37,622 bases of DNA. Origin: Methylophilaceae bacterium (GTDB lineage Bacteria > Pseudomonadota > Gammaproteobacteria > Burkholderiales > Methylophilaceae). The DNA lies in assembly GCA_006844635.1 (NCBI GenBank), contig SPJO01000122.1:1-37622 (forward strand). The letters are read 5' to 3'. Both the position numbers and the translations under genes were made by a program. Shown here one piece after another: positions 23,903 through 32,498 of this stretch. Every line of letters starts with the position of its first letter. Position 1 is the first letter of the stretch. The notes beneath the pieces were generated by a model. The model was not told the DNA's origin and did not search any database. It saw only the letters and a list, made by a program, of their open reading frames with translations.

Positions 23903-23928
23903 TCTCTAACCATTATTTTAAGAACAAT

Positions 23929-24858
23929 ATGAGAATTATATTTGCAGGCACGCCTGAGTTTGCTGTCCCAGCATTAGGTGCATTGATACAAGCAGGGCAT
24001 GAGATTGCGATGGTGTTAACGCAACCTGACCGGCCAGCTGGGCGCGGCATGCAATTGCGTGCTAGCCCGGTTAAACAGTTGGCTTTGGCGCATGATATTG
24101 CCGTGTACCAGCCAGCGTCATTAAAACCAGCAGAGGTGCAAGCGAGCATTGGTGAGGTGCATGCCGATGTGATGATTGTGGCTGCCTACGGGCTGATTAT
24201 TCCTGAACCTGTTTTAGGCTTGCCGAAACTGGGTTGCTACAATATTCACGGCTCTTTATTGCCAAGATGGCGTGGTGCAGCACCGATTCACCGTGCGATT
24301 TTGGCCGGTGACCAAGAAACGGGCGTTACGGTGATGGAGGTTGTCTATCAGTTGGATGCTGGTGCGATGGTGAGCAAAAAAGCACTGCCTATTTTGGCAA
24401 CAGATACGACGCAGACCTTGCACGATGCGATTAGTGCCGCAGGTGCGACATTAATGGTTGAAGCCATGCGGGGGCTTGAACAAGATGGATATCTTAATGC
24501 GGCACAGCAGGATGAAACATTGGTTACCTATGCGCATAAAGTTGAGAAAGCAGAGGCGGTGATTGATTGGCAGAAAACGGCTACCGAATTGTCACGTCAA
24601 GTACGTGCTTTCAACCCGTTCCCTGTGGCGACAGCGCAATTTAGAGATAAAACGTGCCGCATATGGTTTGCAACCACATTAGAACAGCCCACCACCGCGG
24701 AAAGCGGAGAGGTTGTTGCGTTAGGCGACACCTTGGATGTGGCTTGTGGACAACATATTTTACAAATTCATGAACTGCAAATGCCGGGCGCTAAGCGACA
24801 AAAAGCCACACAGTTTATTCAAGGTCAACATGTGGAAATGGGCGAACTGTTCGGCTAG
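23929..24858 (+). CDS. fmt: Methionyl-tRNA formyltransferase
   Basis: Formylates initiator Met-tRNA with 10-formyltetrahydrofolate. The 309-residue length is typical. Motifs include the N-terminal IIFAGTPEFAVPAL, the folate/catalytic NIHGSLLPRWRGAAPIHRAIL segment, TGVTVMEVVYQLDAGAM with the active-site Asp, and the C-terminal tRNA-binding domain with RQVRAFNPFP. It is followed 65 bases later by htpX on the same strand. Confidence 0.97.
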   Translation: MRIIFAGTPEFAVPALGALIQAGHEIAMVLTQPDRPAGRGMQLRASPVKQLALAHDIAVYQPASLKPAEVQASIGEVHADVMIVAAYGLIIPEPVLGLPKLGCYNIHGSLLPRWRGAAPIHRAILAGDQETGVTVMEVVYQLDAGAMVSKKALPILATDTTQTLHDAISAAGATLMVEAMRGLEQDGYLNAAQQDETLVTYAHKVEKAEAVIDWQKTATELSRQVRAFNPFPVATAQFRDKTCRIWFATTLEQPTTAESGEVVALGDTLDVACGQHILQIHELQMPGAKRQKATQFIQGQHVEMGELFG

Positions 24859-24923
24859 GCCCTTGAATTTATTGATCTTTGGCCCAATATTGGCGGTGTA
24901 GCTACGAAAAAGGAGACGAGCGT

Positions 24924-25775
24924 ATGTATGGGAATTGGCTGAAAACATTTATGTTGATGGCGGCAATTACTGCCTTATTTGGTGTGATTGGTGGGTCAAT
25001 GGGCGGTTATAGCGGTATGTTGATCGCGCTAGCGTTTGCTGGAGCGATGAATATTTATGCTTATTGGTTTTCTGACAAAGCGGTATTGAAAATGTATGGT
25101 GCACAAGAGGTGACGCCAGATAATCAGCAGTTTCGAGACTACTATCAGATGGTGAAAGAATTGGCAGAAAATGCCGAACTGCCAATGCCAAAAGTCTATG
25201 TCATTAATGAGCAGCAACCGAATGCGTTTGCGACAGGCCGCAACCCAGAAAACGCAGCGGTGGCAGCAACAGCAGGGATTATGCAGGCGCTGAATGATCG
25301 TGAGCTACGCGGTGTGATGGCGCATGAACTCGCGCACGTTAAGCACCGTGATACGCTGATTTCGACCATCTCTGCAACGGTAGCTGGTGCGATCTCAGCG
25401 CTCGCACAATTTGGCATGATGTTTGGTGGTAGAGGCGATGATCGGCCTAACCCAATTTTAGGTTTGCTCATGATGTTTTTAGCACCAATGGCAGCGTCAT
25501 TGATTCAAATGGCAATTTCACGTGCACGTGAATATGAGGCGGACAGAGTTGGCGCGGAAATCAGCCGAGACCCAAAAGCGCTCGCCAGTGCACTTGAAAA
25601 AATTCAAAACTATGCGCGGCAAATATCAAACCCAACGGCTGAAATGCACCCTGAAACTGGACAGATGATGATTATCAATCCGTTGTCTGGTAAAAGCCTA
25701 AAAGGTTTGTTCAGTACGCACCCACAAACGGAGGAGCGTGTGAGGCGTTTACTTGACATGGCGAATCAGTATTAG
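24924..25775 (+). CDS. htpX: Protease HtpX homolog
   Basis: A membrane zinc metalloprotease for quality control of inner-membrane proteins. The 283 residues have two N-terminal membrane helices (about 5-24 and 31-48), a zinc-binding motif HELAHVKHRD, further hydrophobic segments, and the third-ligand region AREYEADRVGAEI. The strong AAAGGAG ribosome binding site ten bases upstream selects the ATG at 24924 over an earlier in-frame start at 24879. Gene order fmt-htpX-unknown-rsmB differs from the more usual fmt-rsmB; stress induction, as known for htpX elsewhere, is not visible in the sequence. Confidence 0.95.
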   Translation: MYGNWLKTFMLMAAITALFGVIGGSMGGYSGMLIALAFAGAMNIYAYWFSDKAVLKMYGAQEVTPDNQQFRDYYQMVKELAENAELPMPKVYVINEQQPNAFATGRNPENAAVAATAGIMQALNDRELRGVMAHELAHVKHRDTLISTISATVAGAISALAQFGMMFGGRGDDRPNPILGLLMMFLAPMAASLIQMAISRAREYEADRVGAEISRDPKALASALEKIQNYARQISNPTAEMHPETGQMMIINPLSGKSLKGLFSTHPQTEERVRRLLDMANQY

Positions 25776-25787
25776 CGATAACTGATT

Positions 25788-26318
25788 ATGCAACGCCGTC
25801 ATGCACAAGTGTTACATGAGCGTTTTAACGTTAAACTATTTTTAGAAGAGTTTAACGCGCGCTATCAAACAGACTTTAAAGTGGTCGCTGAGCCGAACCC
25901 GCCAGAAGCCATCATCCAGTCTAAGAATACAACAAGGTGGGTAGAGGTAACGACGGCATATCTCAATGAAGCACAAGCGAAGGCTTTGAGTGCTTATCCT
26001 GTGAAAGGGGAAAAACCACAAGCAAACTGGCAAGGTGTGATTGCTGACCTTGATGCGCAGTTTGCACATCAGTTTGTGGATGTCGTGACTAAAAAGCTAG
26101 GGAAGACCAGTTATGCTCCTTTTTCTAAGCAATATGGAAAAGGTTATCTAATTGTGTCTATCCAACACCCCATGTTTTGTCAAAAGACTTTGTCTGCTAT
26201 TGAGCGGGTCTGGGATGAAGTTGAGGTGGTCGATAACGGTTACTTTAAGTCTATTTACATCGTTAATCGTGCAGATGATGGCTATAAGGTCTCGCTTTGG
26301 AAGTCTAATTTAAGCTGA
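25788..26318 (+). CDS. Uncharacterised protein with a possible PD-(D/E)XK nuclease-like motif
   Basis: A 176-residue cytoplasmic protein that I do not recognise as a named family. Around residues 36-55 it reads PNPPEAII, a gap of about eight residues, then WVEVT. This resembles the PD-(D/E)XK pattern in which a PD/PE and a downstream hydrophobic-E-x-(K/T) strand form the metal site (Glu40 and Glu53 would be the candidates). Helices before and after the motif, and a later strand-helix region (YLIVSIQHPMFCQKTLSAIERVW), fit an alpha/beta nuclease-like core, but this is a weak motif-level inference. It starts 12 bases after htpX and is likely co-transcribed with it. A domain search is needed to confirm the fold. 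Confidence 0.6.
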   Translation: MQRRHAQVLHERFNVKLFLEEFNARYQTDFKVVAEPNPPEAIIQSKNTTRWVEVTTAYLNEAQAKALSAYPVKGEKPQANWQGVIADLDAQFAHQFVDVVTKKLGKTSYAPFSKQYGKGYLIVSIQHPMFCQKTLSAIERVWDEVEVVDNGYFKSIYIVNRADDGYKVSLWKSNLS

Positions 26319-26352
26319 AGCAAGCAGGTTCTTAAGATAGCCGCCCAAATGT

Positions 26353-26399
26353 AGCGTGAATCAAGTAAAATTCAGGCAATCTTGATTCGAAAGCACGCT
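26353..26399 (+). promoter_or_regulatory. Hairpin enclosing the rsmB start codon
   Basis: GAATCAAG (26358-26365) pairs perfectly with CTTGATTC (26381-26388), and AGCGT (26353-26357) pairs with ACGCT (26395-26399), leaving a six-base bulge on the 3' side. The loop holds the only plausible ribosome binding bases (CAGG, 26373-26376), and the TTG initiation codon (26382-26384) lies inside the stem. Folding would reduce initiation. Confidence 0.5.
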
Positions 26400-27683
26400 T
26401 TGTATATCTCCCAACAAATTGCCGCAAAAACGGTCGCAAAAGTTTTAAAAGGGCGCAACCTCACACTGGCTTTGCCAGAATCACAAAGTAGCTTTCCAAA
26501 AGCCACACCACAACAAAGAGGTGGTGCTGCAGATTTAAGCTACGGCACCTTGCGTTTTTATGGTGAGGTGAATGCTTACTTACAGCAGCTGCTTGAGAAA
26601 CCGTTGGCGGATGTACATGTGAATGCTTTGCTATTGGTTGCTTTGTACCAGTTATTGCATGATCAGGCGGAAGATTTTACTGTGGTCAACCAAGCGGTTA
26701 AAGCTGCTAGCTATGCGAAGCCACGTTGGGCAAAGGGCTTGGTCAATGGTGTGCTACGTAACTTTTTGCGACAACAGGTGCAATTGCAAGCTAACATCAA
26801 AGCAAACCCTGCTGCACGGTACGCTTACCAGGAGTGGTGGGTTAATAAGTTAAAAAAACAGTACCCTGAGAACTGGGCAGCGATTTTAGAAGCAGGCAAT
26901 GTGCACCCACCGATGATTTTGCGTGTGAATGTTCGGCAATCGCATGCAAAAGAATATACGCAGCTACTATCAAGAAAAGGGATCGAGGCGACACATATTG
27001 GTAAAGCTGCAGTGATGTTAACCAAACCGATGGCAGTTGAGCAGATCCCAGGCTTTTCTGAAGGCGTTGTTTCTGTGCAAGATTACGGTGCACAGTTAGC
27101 GGGAGAATGGCTTGATGTGCATGCGGGACAACAAGTGTTAGATGCTTGCAGTGCACCAGGCGGGAAAGCTGGGCATATTGCAGAACTCGCAGACGTCCAA
27201 CTGACAGCGCTAGATAATGATGAAAAGCGTTTGCAGCGTGTGACGAGCAACTTGTCGCGCTTGCAGCTGCCTGTTGACTGCCAGTTGGGAGATGCGGCGG
27301 TCTGGGGAAAGGGACAGACTTTTGATCGTATCTTGGCTGATGTGCCGTGTACAGCTTCTGGCATTGTAAGGCGACATGTTGATATTAAATGGTTAAGACG
27401 CGCCTCCGATGTTGTGTCCTTTACGCAACAACAAGGGTTAATTCTGGCCAATTTGTGGCATTTATTGTCAAAAGGCGGTAAATTGCTCTATGTGACTTGT
27501 TCTATTTTTGCTGAAGAAAACCAGCAGCAAATCGATAGCTTTCTAAAGAATAACAATGATGCAACTCAATTGCCTCTGGAGTTGACTAATGACAGTACTA
27601 ACAATTTAAAGATACAACATGGTCAACTTATTCCTTCCGCCATGCACGATGGATTCTTTTATGCGCTTCTGCAAAAACATTAG
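26382..27683 (+). CDS. rsmB: 16S rRNA (cytosine(967)-C5)-methyltransferase
   Basis: Methylates C967 of 16S rRNA with S-adenosylmethionine. The 433-residue protein has an N-terminal NusB-like RNA-binding domain (FTVVNQAVKAAS...KGLVNGVLRNFLR) and a C-terminal Rossmann-fold methyltransferase with the SAM loop LDACSAPGGKAGHIAEL and both catalytic cysteines (DVPCTASGIVRRH and YVTCSIF). Initiation at TTG is inferred: no ATG or GTG occurs between the upstream in-frame stop (26352-26354) and the conserved N-terminus, and alternatives are worse. The start lies inside a hairpin. Its 3' end overlaps the DUF4390 gene by 23 bases. Confidence 0.94.
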   Translation: MIRKHALYISQQIAAKTVAKVLKGRNLTLALPESQSSFPKATPQQRGGAADLSYGTLRFYGEVNAYLQQLLEKPLADVHVNALLLVALYQLLHDQAEDFTVVNQAVKAASYAKPRWAKGLVNGVLRNFLRQQVQLQANIKANPAARYAYQEWWVNKLKKQYPENWAAILEAGNVHPPMILRVNVRQSHAKEYTQLLSRKGIEATHIGKAAVMLTKPMAVEQIPGFSEGVVSVQDYGAQLAGEWLDVHAGQQVLDACSAPGGKAGHIAELADVQLTALDNDEKRLQRVTSNLSRLQLPVDCQLGDAAVWGKGQTFDRILADVPCTASGIVRRHVDIKWLRRASDVVSFTQQQGLILANLWHLLSKGGKLLYVTCSIFAEENQQQIDSFLKNNNDATQLPLELTNDSTNNLKIQHGQLIPSAMHDGFFYALLQKH

Positions 27684-28221
27684 CTTGTTTTTCGTGTTTT
27701 TGCTGATGAGCTCCTTCGCTTTGGCTCAACAAAGTAGCATCGTGATTAAACACGCCGACGTTAAACTAGAAGGCGAAGGCTATCGTTTGAATGCTGATTT
27801 GGAAATCAACTTCGATGAGGACGTTGAAGAGGCGATTAATAAAGGGGTGGCTTTAGAGTTTGTTTATGAGTTTGCATTAACCCGCCCAAGGACATTTTGG
27901 TTTGACGCAGACGTGTTGCAAGCGAGCACACGTATTAATGTGAGTTACCATGCGTTAAGCCGTCAATATTTAGTCAGTCAAAGTGGCCGCCAAACCTCAC
28001 ATGAGATTTTAAGTGAAGCGATGATTGAATTGGTGCAGTTATATGATTGGATGGTCTTTGAGCAAAGTCTTTTGGAAGATGGTGAGGCGTATGAGGCGAC
28101 ACTGAAAGTGCATTTAGACGAGAGCAAGCTGCCCAAGGCGATACAAGTGGATGCGATTGGTTCTAAAGAATGGCATCTAGAAGCTGAACCCTATACTTGG
28201 TCGTTAACAGACCAGAAGTAA
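27661..28221 (+). CDS. DUF4390 family exported protein
   Basis: A 186-residue protein with a signal peptide (residues 1-23, ending SFALAQ) and a mature part with the DUF4390 pattern: DVKLEGEGYRLNADLEINFDEDVEEAINKGVALEFVYEF and YHALSRQYLVSQSG. The function is unknown; the family is almost always encoded between rsmB and ntrY in beta- and some gammaproteobacteria, so it may act with the membrane sensor NtrY. The start at 27661 is preferred over in-frame ATGs at 27619 and 27649, since it places the signal peptide directly at the N-terminus. It overlaps rsmB by 23 bases and ends four bases before ntrY, implying coupling. Confidence 0.92.
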   Translation: MRFCKNISLFFVFLLMSSFALAQQSSIVIKHADVKLEGEGYRLNADLEINFDEDVEEAINKGVALEFVYEFALTRPRTFWFDADVLQASTRINVSYHALSRQYLVSQSGRQTSHEILSEAMIELVQLYDWMVFEQSLLEDGEAYEATLKVHLDESKLPKAIQVDAIGSKEWHLEAEPYTWSLTDQK

Positions 28222-28225
28222 GCAC

Positions 28226-30397
28226 ATGAGATATGTCGTATTTGTCAGTGCAGGTTTAGGATTAATTTTACTTTACTTGCTTTCACTAGCAAGTGCGAAT
28301 ACAGCCATTGCAGGTAACTATTATAAGGTGCTTCTTTACCTGAATGTTGCGCTAGCCATTGTCTTGGTCGTGCTGGTTACATTGCAGTTTAAATCCCTAT
28401 ATAAAAACATTAAGAACCAAGTTGTTGGCAGTCGCTTAAACCTGCGAATGGTGAGTGCGTTTGCCATGATGGCGATTATTCCTGGTGTGATTGTTTACTC
28501 CGTTTCGGTTAATTTTTTAACGCAATCTATTGAGTCTTGGTTTAACGTCAAGGTGGAGTCGGCATTAGATGGTGGCCTCAGTTTAGGGCAGCGGGCTTTG
28601 GATGCGCTGCTTTCAGATATGGAATTGAAAGCAGAGAGTATGGCGACAACACTGTCATTACAGCCATCTCGTTTCCGCTATGAATCACTGAATGACTTAC
28701 GAGAAAAAGCAGCGATACAGGATGCAACGCTACTTTCTGTAAACGGTCGAATTATGGCGGTTTCTAGCGGAGATGCATCGAGTTTCTTGCCAGAGTTGCC
28801 CAGCACAGCAGAGTTGCGTCAGGCAAGATACCGCTTGCTGAGTAAAGTCGAGCCTTTGCCTGACAAAGGGTTGTATCTACGTGTGTTGGTGCCAGTTAAT
28901 TCAGAAGAGTTTACCGGCGAGACGTTGATTTTGCAGTTATTACATCCTGTACCTACCGCATTATCCAATACGGCAGAAGCGGTACAAGATGTCTATCGCG
29001 ACTATCAAGAGCTGTCCTACAGTCGCGACTCATTAAAAGAAATTTTTAAGTTAACACTGACGTTAGTGTTAATGCTGGCAATGCTGTCTGCTCTGGCCAT
29101 TGCATTTGTGCTTAGTCGTCGCTTGTCGAAGCCGTTGACGGTATTGGCAGAGGGAACCAGAACCATTGCAGACGGCAACTATAACAAAATGTTGCCGGAG
29201 CATGGCAGGGATGAGTTGGGGGTGTTGGTTAAGTCTTTTAACAGTATGACGCGCCAATTGCAGGATGCGAATAAGGCGACTGAGCGGAACCGAAGTAGAG
29301 TAGAAGCAGCTCGCGGTTATTTAGAGACTGTACTTGCACACTTGTCATCGGGAGTATTGGCGATTAATCGTGATGCTGAGTTACGGACATATAACTTAGC
29401 AGCCATTGATATCTTGGGGGTTGATTTAGCCTCTTATGAAAACTTGCCGTTTAAAAAAATTGCTGCTGACCATCATTTCTTGGCTGAATTTGTGAAGGTC
29501 ATCCATACGCATTTTGAGCTTACGTTTTATGAAGGAGATGAAGAGGCTGAGCTTAATCGTCAGTTAGAAGTCATGGGGCCTAAAGGTAAGCAGCTGATTT
29601 TAGTGCGGGCGACACGGTTGCCAGCGAATACAAATCGTGGCTTTGTTGTTGTGTTTGATGATGTGACGACGATGGTAGATGCACAGCGTGATGCTGCCTG
29701 GAGTGAAGTGGCGCGCCGTTTGGCTCACGAGATTAAGAACCCTTTAACACCGATTCAGCTATCAGCAGAACGGTTGCAGCATAAATTATCGAGTCGCTTG
29801 AGTAAGGAAGATGCAGCGCTACTAGCGAGAGCGACAGACACCATCGTGAATCAAGTAGGTGCGATGAAGTCGATGGTGAATGAATTTAGTGAGTATGCGC
29901 GTGCGCCATCCGTTAACCTTTCTAAGGTAAACTTGAATAAACTCATTGAAGATGTTTCAGGCCTTTATGAGAATGCGAACGTCAATATTCAATATGACTT
30001 AGCGGAAGGTTTGCCAGATGTCATTGGCGATGCCACGATGTTAAGGCAGGTGCTACACAACTTGGTGCAAAATGCACAAGATGCTTTGGTGGAAACAAAA
30101 GATCCTATGGTCGTGGTCAGTACAGTTTGTGATCAAGGCTATGTTAAGCTAATGGTTTCTGATAATGGTGAAGGCTTCCCGGACCAGTTGTTAGGGCACG
30201 CCTATGAGCCTTATGTCACGACGAAAGCACATGGTACGGGTTTGGGTTTGGCGATTGTCAAGAAGATGGTCGAAGAACATGCAGGTCATGTGGTGATTGA
30301 AAATAATGCTGACGGTGGAGCATGCATTACAATTACATTACCATTAGAGGGTCAAAGTCAGTCAGAAACGACTGCAAAAGAAAATGTTGATGAGTAA
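28226..30397 (+). CDS. ntrY: Sensor histidine kinase NtrY
   Basis: A 723-residue inner-membrane sensor kinase. Three membrane helices lie at about 4-24, 34-54 and 74-97, then a periplasmic sensor loop of some 170 residues, a fourth helix at about 271-296, a HAMP domain (SRRLSKPLTVLAEGTRTIADGNY), a PAS domain (LAHLSSGVLAINRDAEL), a HisKA domain with phosphorylated His501 in HEIKNPLTPIQLSAERL, and an ATPase domain (VQNAQDAL, DNGEGFP, GTGLGLAIVKKM). In studied bacteria NtrYX responds to nitrogen status, oxygen or redox state and envelope conditions. The cognate regulator ntrX follows 54 bases downstream. Confidence 0.95.
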   Translation: MRYVVFVSAGLGLILLYLLSLASANTAIAGNYYKVLLYLNVALAIVLVVLVTLQFKSLYKNIKNQVVGSRLNLRMVSAFAMMAIIPGVIVYSVSVNFLTQSIESWFNVKVESALDGGLSLGQRALDALLSDMELKAESMATTLSLQPSRFRYESLNDLREKAAIQDATLLSVNGRIMAVSSGDASSFLPELPSTAELRQARYRLLSKVEPLPDKGLYLRVLVPVNSEEFTGETLILQLLHPVPTALSNTAEAVQDVYRDYQELSYSRDSLKEIFKLTLTLVLMLAMLSALAIAFVLSRRLSKPLTVLAEGTRTIADGNYNKMLPEHGRDELGVLVKSFNSMTRQLQDANKATERNRSRVEAARGYLETVLAHLSSGVLAINRDAELRTYNLAAIDILGVDLASYENLPFKKIAADHHFLAEFVKVIHTHFELTFYEGDEEAELNRQLEVMGPKGKQLILVRATRLPANTNRGFVVVFDDVTTMVDAQRDAAWSEVARRLAHEIKNPLTPIQLSAERLQHKLSSRLSKEDAALLARATDTIVNQVGAMKSMVNEFSEYARAPSVNLSKVNLNKLIEDVSGLYENANVNIQYDLAEGLPDVIGDATMLRQVLHNLVQNAQDALVETKDPMVVVSTVCDQGYVKLMVSDNGEGFPDQLLGHAYEPYVTTKAHGTGLGLAIVKKMVEEHAGHVVIENNADGGACITITLPLEGQSQSETTAKENVDE

Positions 30398-30451
30398 ACG
30401 TTATCATTAGAAGGCGTATTAACAACAGTAAAGGGAAGAGAGCAGTAAGAA

Positions 30452-31714
30452 ATGGCGTCTAGAGATATTTTAGTAGTAGATGATGAAGTTGGTATTCGTG
30501 AGTTATTGAGTGATATTTTGCAAGATGAAGGGCATCGCGTTAAGACCGCAGAGAATGCACAGATTGCTAGAGAAATGCGCTTGTCTAAACGACCAGACTT
30601 GGTTTTGCTCGACATCTGGATGCCAGACTGTGATGGGGTGAGTTTACTCAAAGAGTGGGGTAATGCTGGGCTGCTCAATATGCCAGTGGTGATGATGTCA
30701 GGTCATGGGACGATTGATACTGCAGTGGAAGCGACCAAAATAGGTGCTTTCGACTTTCTTGAGAAACCTATTGCATTACAGAAGTTGTTGAAGACGGTTG
30801 GCGCAGCATTAACGCATGCTGATAACTTACCACGTGCAGAAATGAATTTAGCCAGTTTGGGTAAAAGCCAGGTGATTACCGACCTGAAGCAGCGTTTAGA
30901 GCAAATCGCACGGACAAAGACGCCATTGTTACTTATGGGTAAGAAGGGTGGCAGTGTAGAGCTGTGCGCGCGCTTTTTCCACTTGCCAGAAACGCCATGG
31001 GTGGGTCTCACTGAGTATGAGAAAGTCGCCAGTGCGCCATTAGAAGTGCTGGAACAAGCACGAGAAGGGGTTATCTTTGTTGATGAGCTCACTGATTTGA
31101 GCAAGACTGAGCAAAAAGGGCTTAGCTTGCTTATTTCTAATGCAAGTAAATATGATGTGCGAGTGATTTGTGCCACGGTTCATACCTTGCCACAATTGGT
31201 GGAGAATACGAAGTTAGAGCCATCGCTATTGCAAGCTTTGTCTAATACAAACTTAAAAGTTCCTAGCTTGAGTGAGCACCCAGAAGACATTCCGGACTTA
31301 TCCTTGTCTATGTTGGCTCTACTCTCAGAAACATCGGGGACGGCTTATAAAAGTTTTGATGTCTCTGCGCTCAATGCACTGCGGAATGCAGAGTGGACCG
31401 GTGATTTAAAGCAGTTAGAAGCTGTGGTGCAGAACTTAATGCTGACAAGCTTAGGCGAAAAAATTACGCAAGAAGATGTTGTGCGCGTACTAGAGCAGTT
31501 CAGTGATGAGGATGCAGAAAATGGCGCAGTGGCATTGCCTATTGACCTAGGCCAACCTTTACGTAGCGCCCGAGATGAGTTTGAGCGCTACTACTTTAGG
31601 CACCATATGAAACTGGTGAATAACAATATGAGTAAGTTGGCTGAAATCTCTGGCTTAGAGCGGACTCACTTATATCGAAAGCTGAAGCAGCTTGGGGTCA
31701 GTATTAAGGGCTAA
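30452..31714 (+). CDS. ntrX: NtrX-type response regulator with a degenerate AAA+ domain
   Basis: A 420-residue regulator, shorter than usual for the NtrC family (about 450-470). The receiver domain (1-120) is intact: Asp10-Asp11, phosphorylated Asp54 in LLDIWMP, Ser83 and Lys105 (EKP). The central domain is abnormal. At the Walker A position it reads GKKGGSVELCARFFH (163-177), with Val169 where the ATP-binding Lys belongs, and the segment that normally carries GAFTGA is missing, because Walker-B-like VIFVDEL (207-213) follows within about 30 residues. The C-terminal Fis-type helix-turn-helix is intact (NNMSKLAEISGLERTHLYRKL, with the invariant L-R-K). It should bind DNA and be phosphorylated by NtrY but cannot activate sigma-54 polymerase in the classical way. 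Confidence 0.93.
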   Translation: MASRDILVVDDEVGIRELLSDILQDEGHRVKTAENAQIAREMRLSKRPDLVLLDIWMPDCDGVSLLKEWGNAGLLNMPVVMMSGHGTIDTAVEATKIGAFDFLEKPIALQKLLKTVGAALTHADNLPRAEMNLASLGKSQVITDLKQRLEQIARTKTPLLLMGKKGGSVELCARFFHLPETPWVGLTEYEKVASAPLEVLEQAREGVIFVDELTDLSKTEQKGLSLLISNASKYDVRVICATVHTLPQLVENTKLEPSLLQALSNTNLKVPSLSEHPEDIPDLSLSMLALLSETSGTAYKSFDVSALNALRNAEWTGDLKQLEAVVQNLMLTSLGEKITQEDVVRVLEQFSDEDAENGAVALPIDLGQPLRSARDEFERYYFRHHMKLVNNNMSKLAEISGLERTHLYRKLKQLGVSIKG

Positions 31715-31718
31715 CGCC

Positions 31719-32486
31719 TCATAGGTTGGCTTCTAAAACCACAGGTGTATGGTCACTAGGCCGTTCTAATTTCCTAGGCGCTTTATCAATCACACAAGCG
31801 GTGCATTTTTCTTTCATGGCATCGCTAACCAGAATATGGTCAATACGCATGCCCCGGTTACGTCTGAACCCCATCATACGGTAATCCCACCAGCTGTAAT
31901 GGCCACCATCTGATTCAAACAGCCTGAAGCTATCATGTAAGCCAAGTTCGATTAGTTCTTCAAAGGCATCACGTTCACGTGGGCTTACTAAAATATCGCC
32001 TTCCCAAGCTTCGGGGTCATGGCAGTCGCGATCATCTGGTGCAATATTGTAGTCCCCTAGGATCACTAAATTAGGGTGCGTTTTAAGCTCCTCAACTAGC
32101 CAAGCATTCAATGCTTGAAGCCAACGCATTTTGTAATCATATTTTTCAGAGTCGACGGCTTGCCCGTTAACAACATAAACACAAATAACTCGAACACCAT
32201 TAATGGTTGCAGAAATAACGCGTTTTTGCTCATCTTCAAAATTCGGGATGCCGTGAACGACATCTGTCAATTCTTGGGTGCTCAGGATAGCAACGCCGTT
32301 ATAGGTTTTTTGACCACTATGCACGGCATGGTAACCGGCTGCTTTTAAATCATCGTAGGGAAATTTAATATCCTCTTGTTTGGTTTCTTGTAAACACAAG
32401 ACCTCAATCGGGTTTTCCTTTAACCAATCTAATACATGCGGCAGTCGCACATTGAGAGAGTTAACGTTCCAAGTTGCAAATTTCAT
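31719..32486 (-). CDS. xthA: Exodeoxyribonuclease III
   Basis: The main AP endonuclease and 3'-5' exonuclease of base-excision repair. The 255 residues show the endonuclease/exonuclease/phosphatase fold with every catalytic motif: TWNVNSLNVRL (Asn), LCLQETK (catalytic Glu), LGDYNIAPDDRD (Asp and Asn), GMRIDHILVS (Asp) and RPSDHTPVV (the Asp-His pair). It is convergent with ntrX, with only four bases between stops and no visible terminator. The next minus-strand gene upstream, encoding a secreted protein, ends 12 bases before its start, so the two may be co-transcribed. Confidence 0.97.
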   Translation of the reverse strand: MKFATWNVNSLNVRLPHVLDWLKENPIEVLCLQETKQEDIKFPYDDLKAAGYHAVHSGQKTYNGVAILSTQELTDVVHGIPNFEDEQKRVISATINGVRVICVYVVNGQAVDSEKYDYKMRWLQALNAWLVEELKTHPNLVILGDYNIAPDDRDCHDPEAWEGDILVSPRERDAFEELIELGLHDSFRLFESDGGHYSWWDYRMMGFRRNRGMRIDHILVSDAMKEKCTACVIDKAPRKLERPSDHTPVVLEANL

Positions 32487-32498
32487 TGTTTTCCCATA

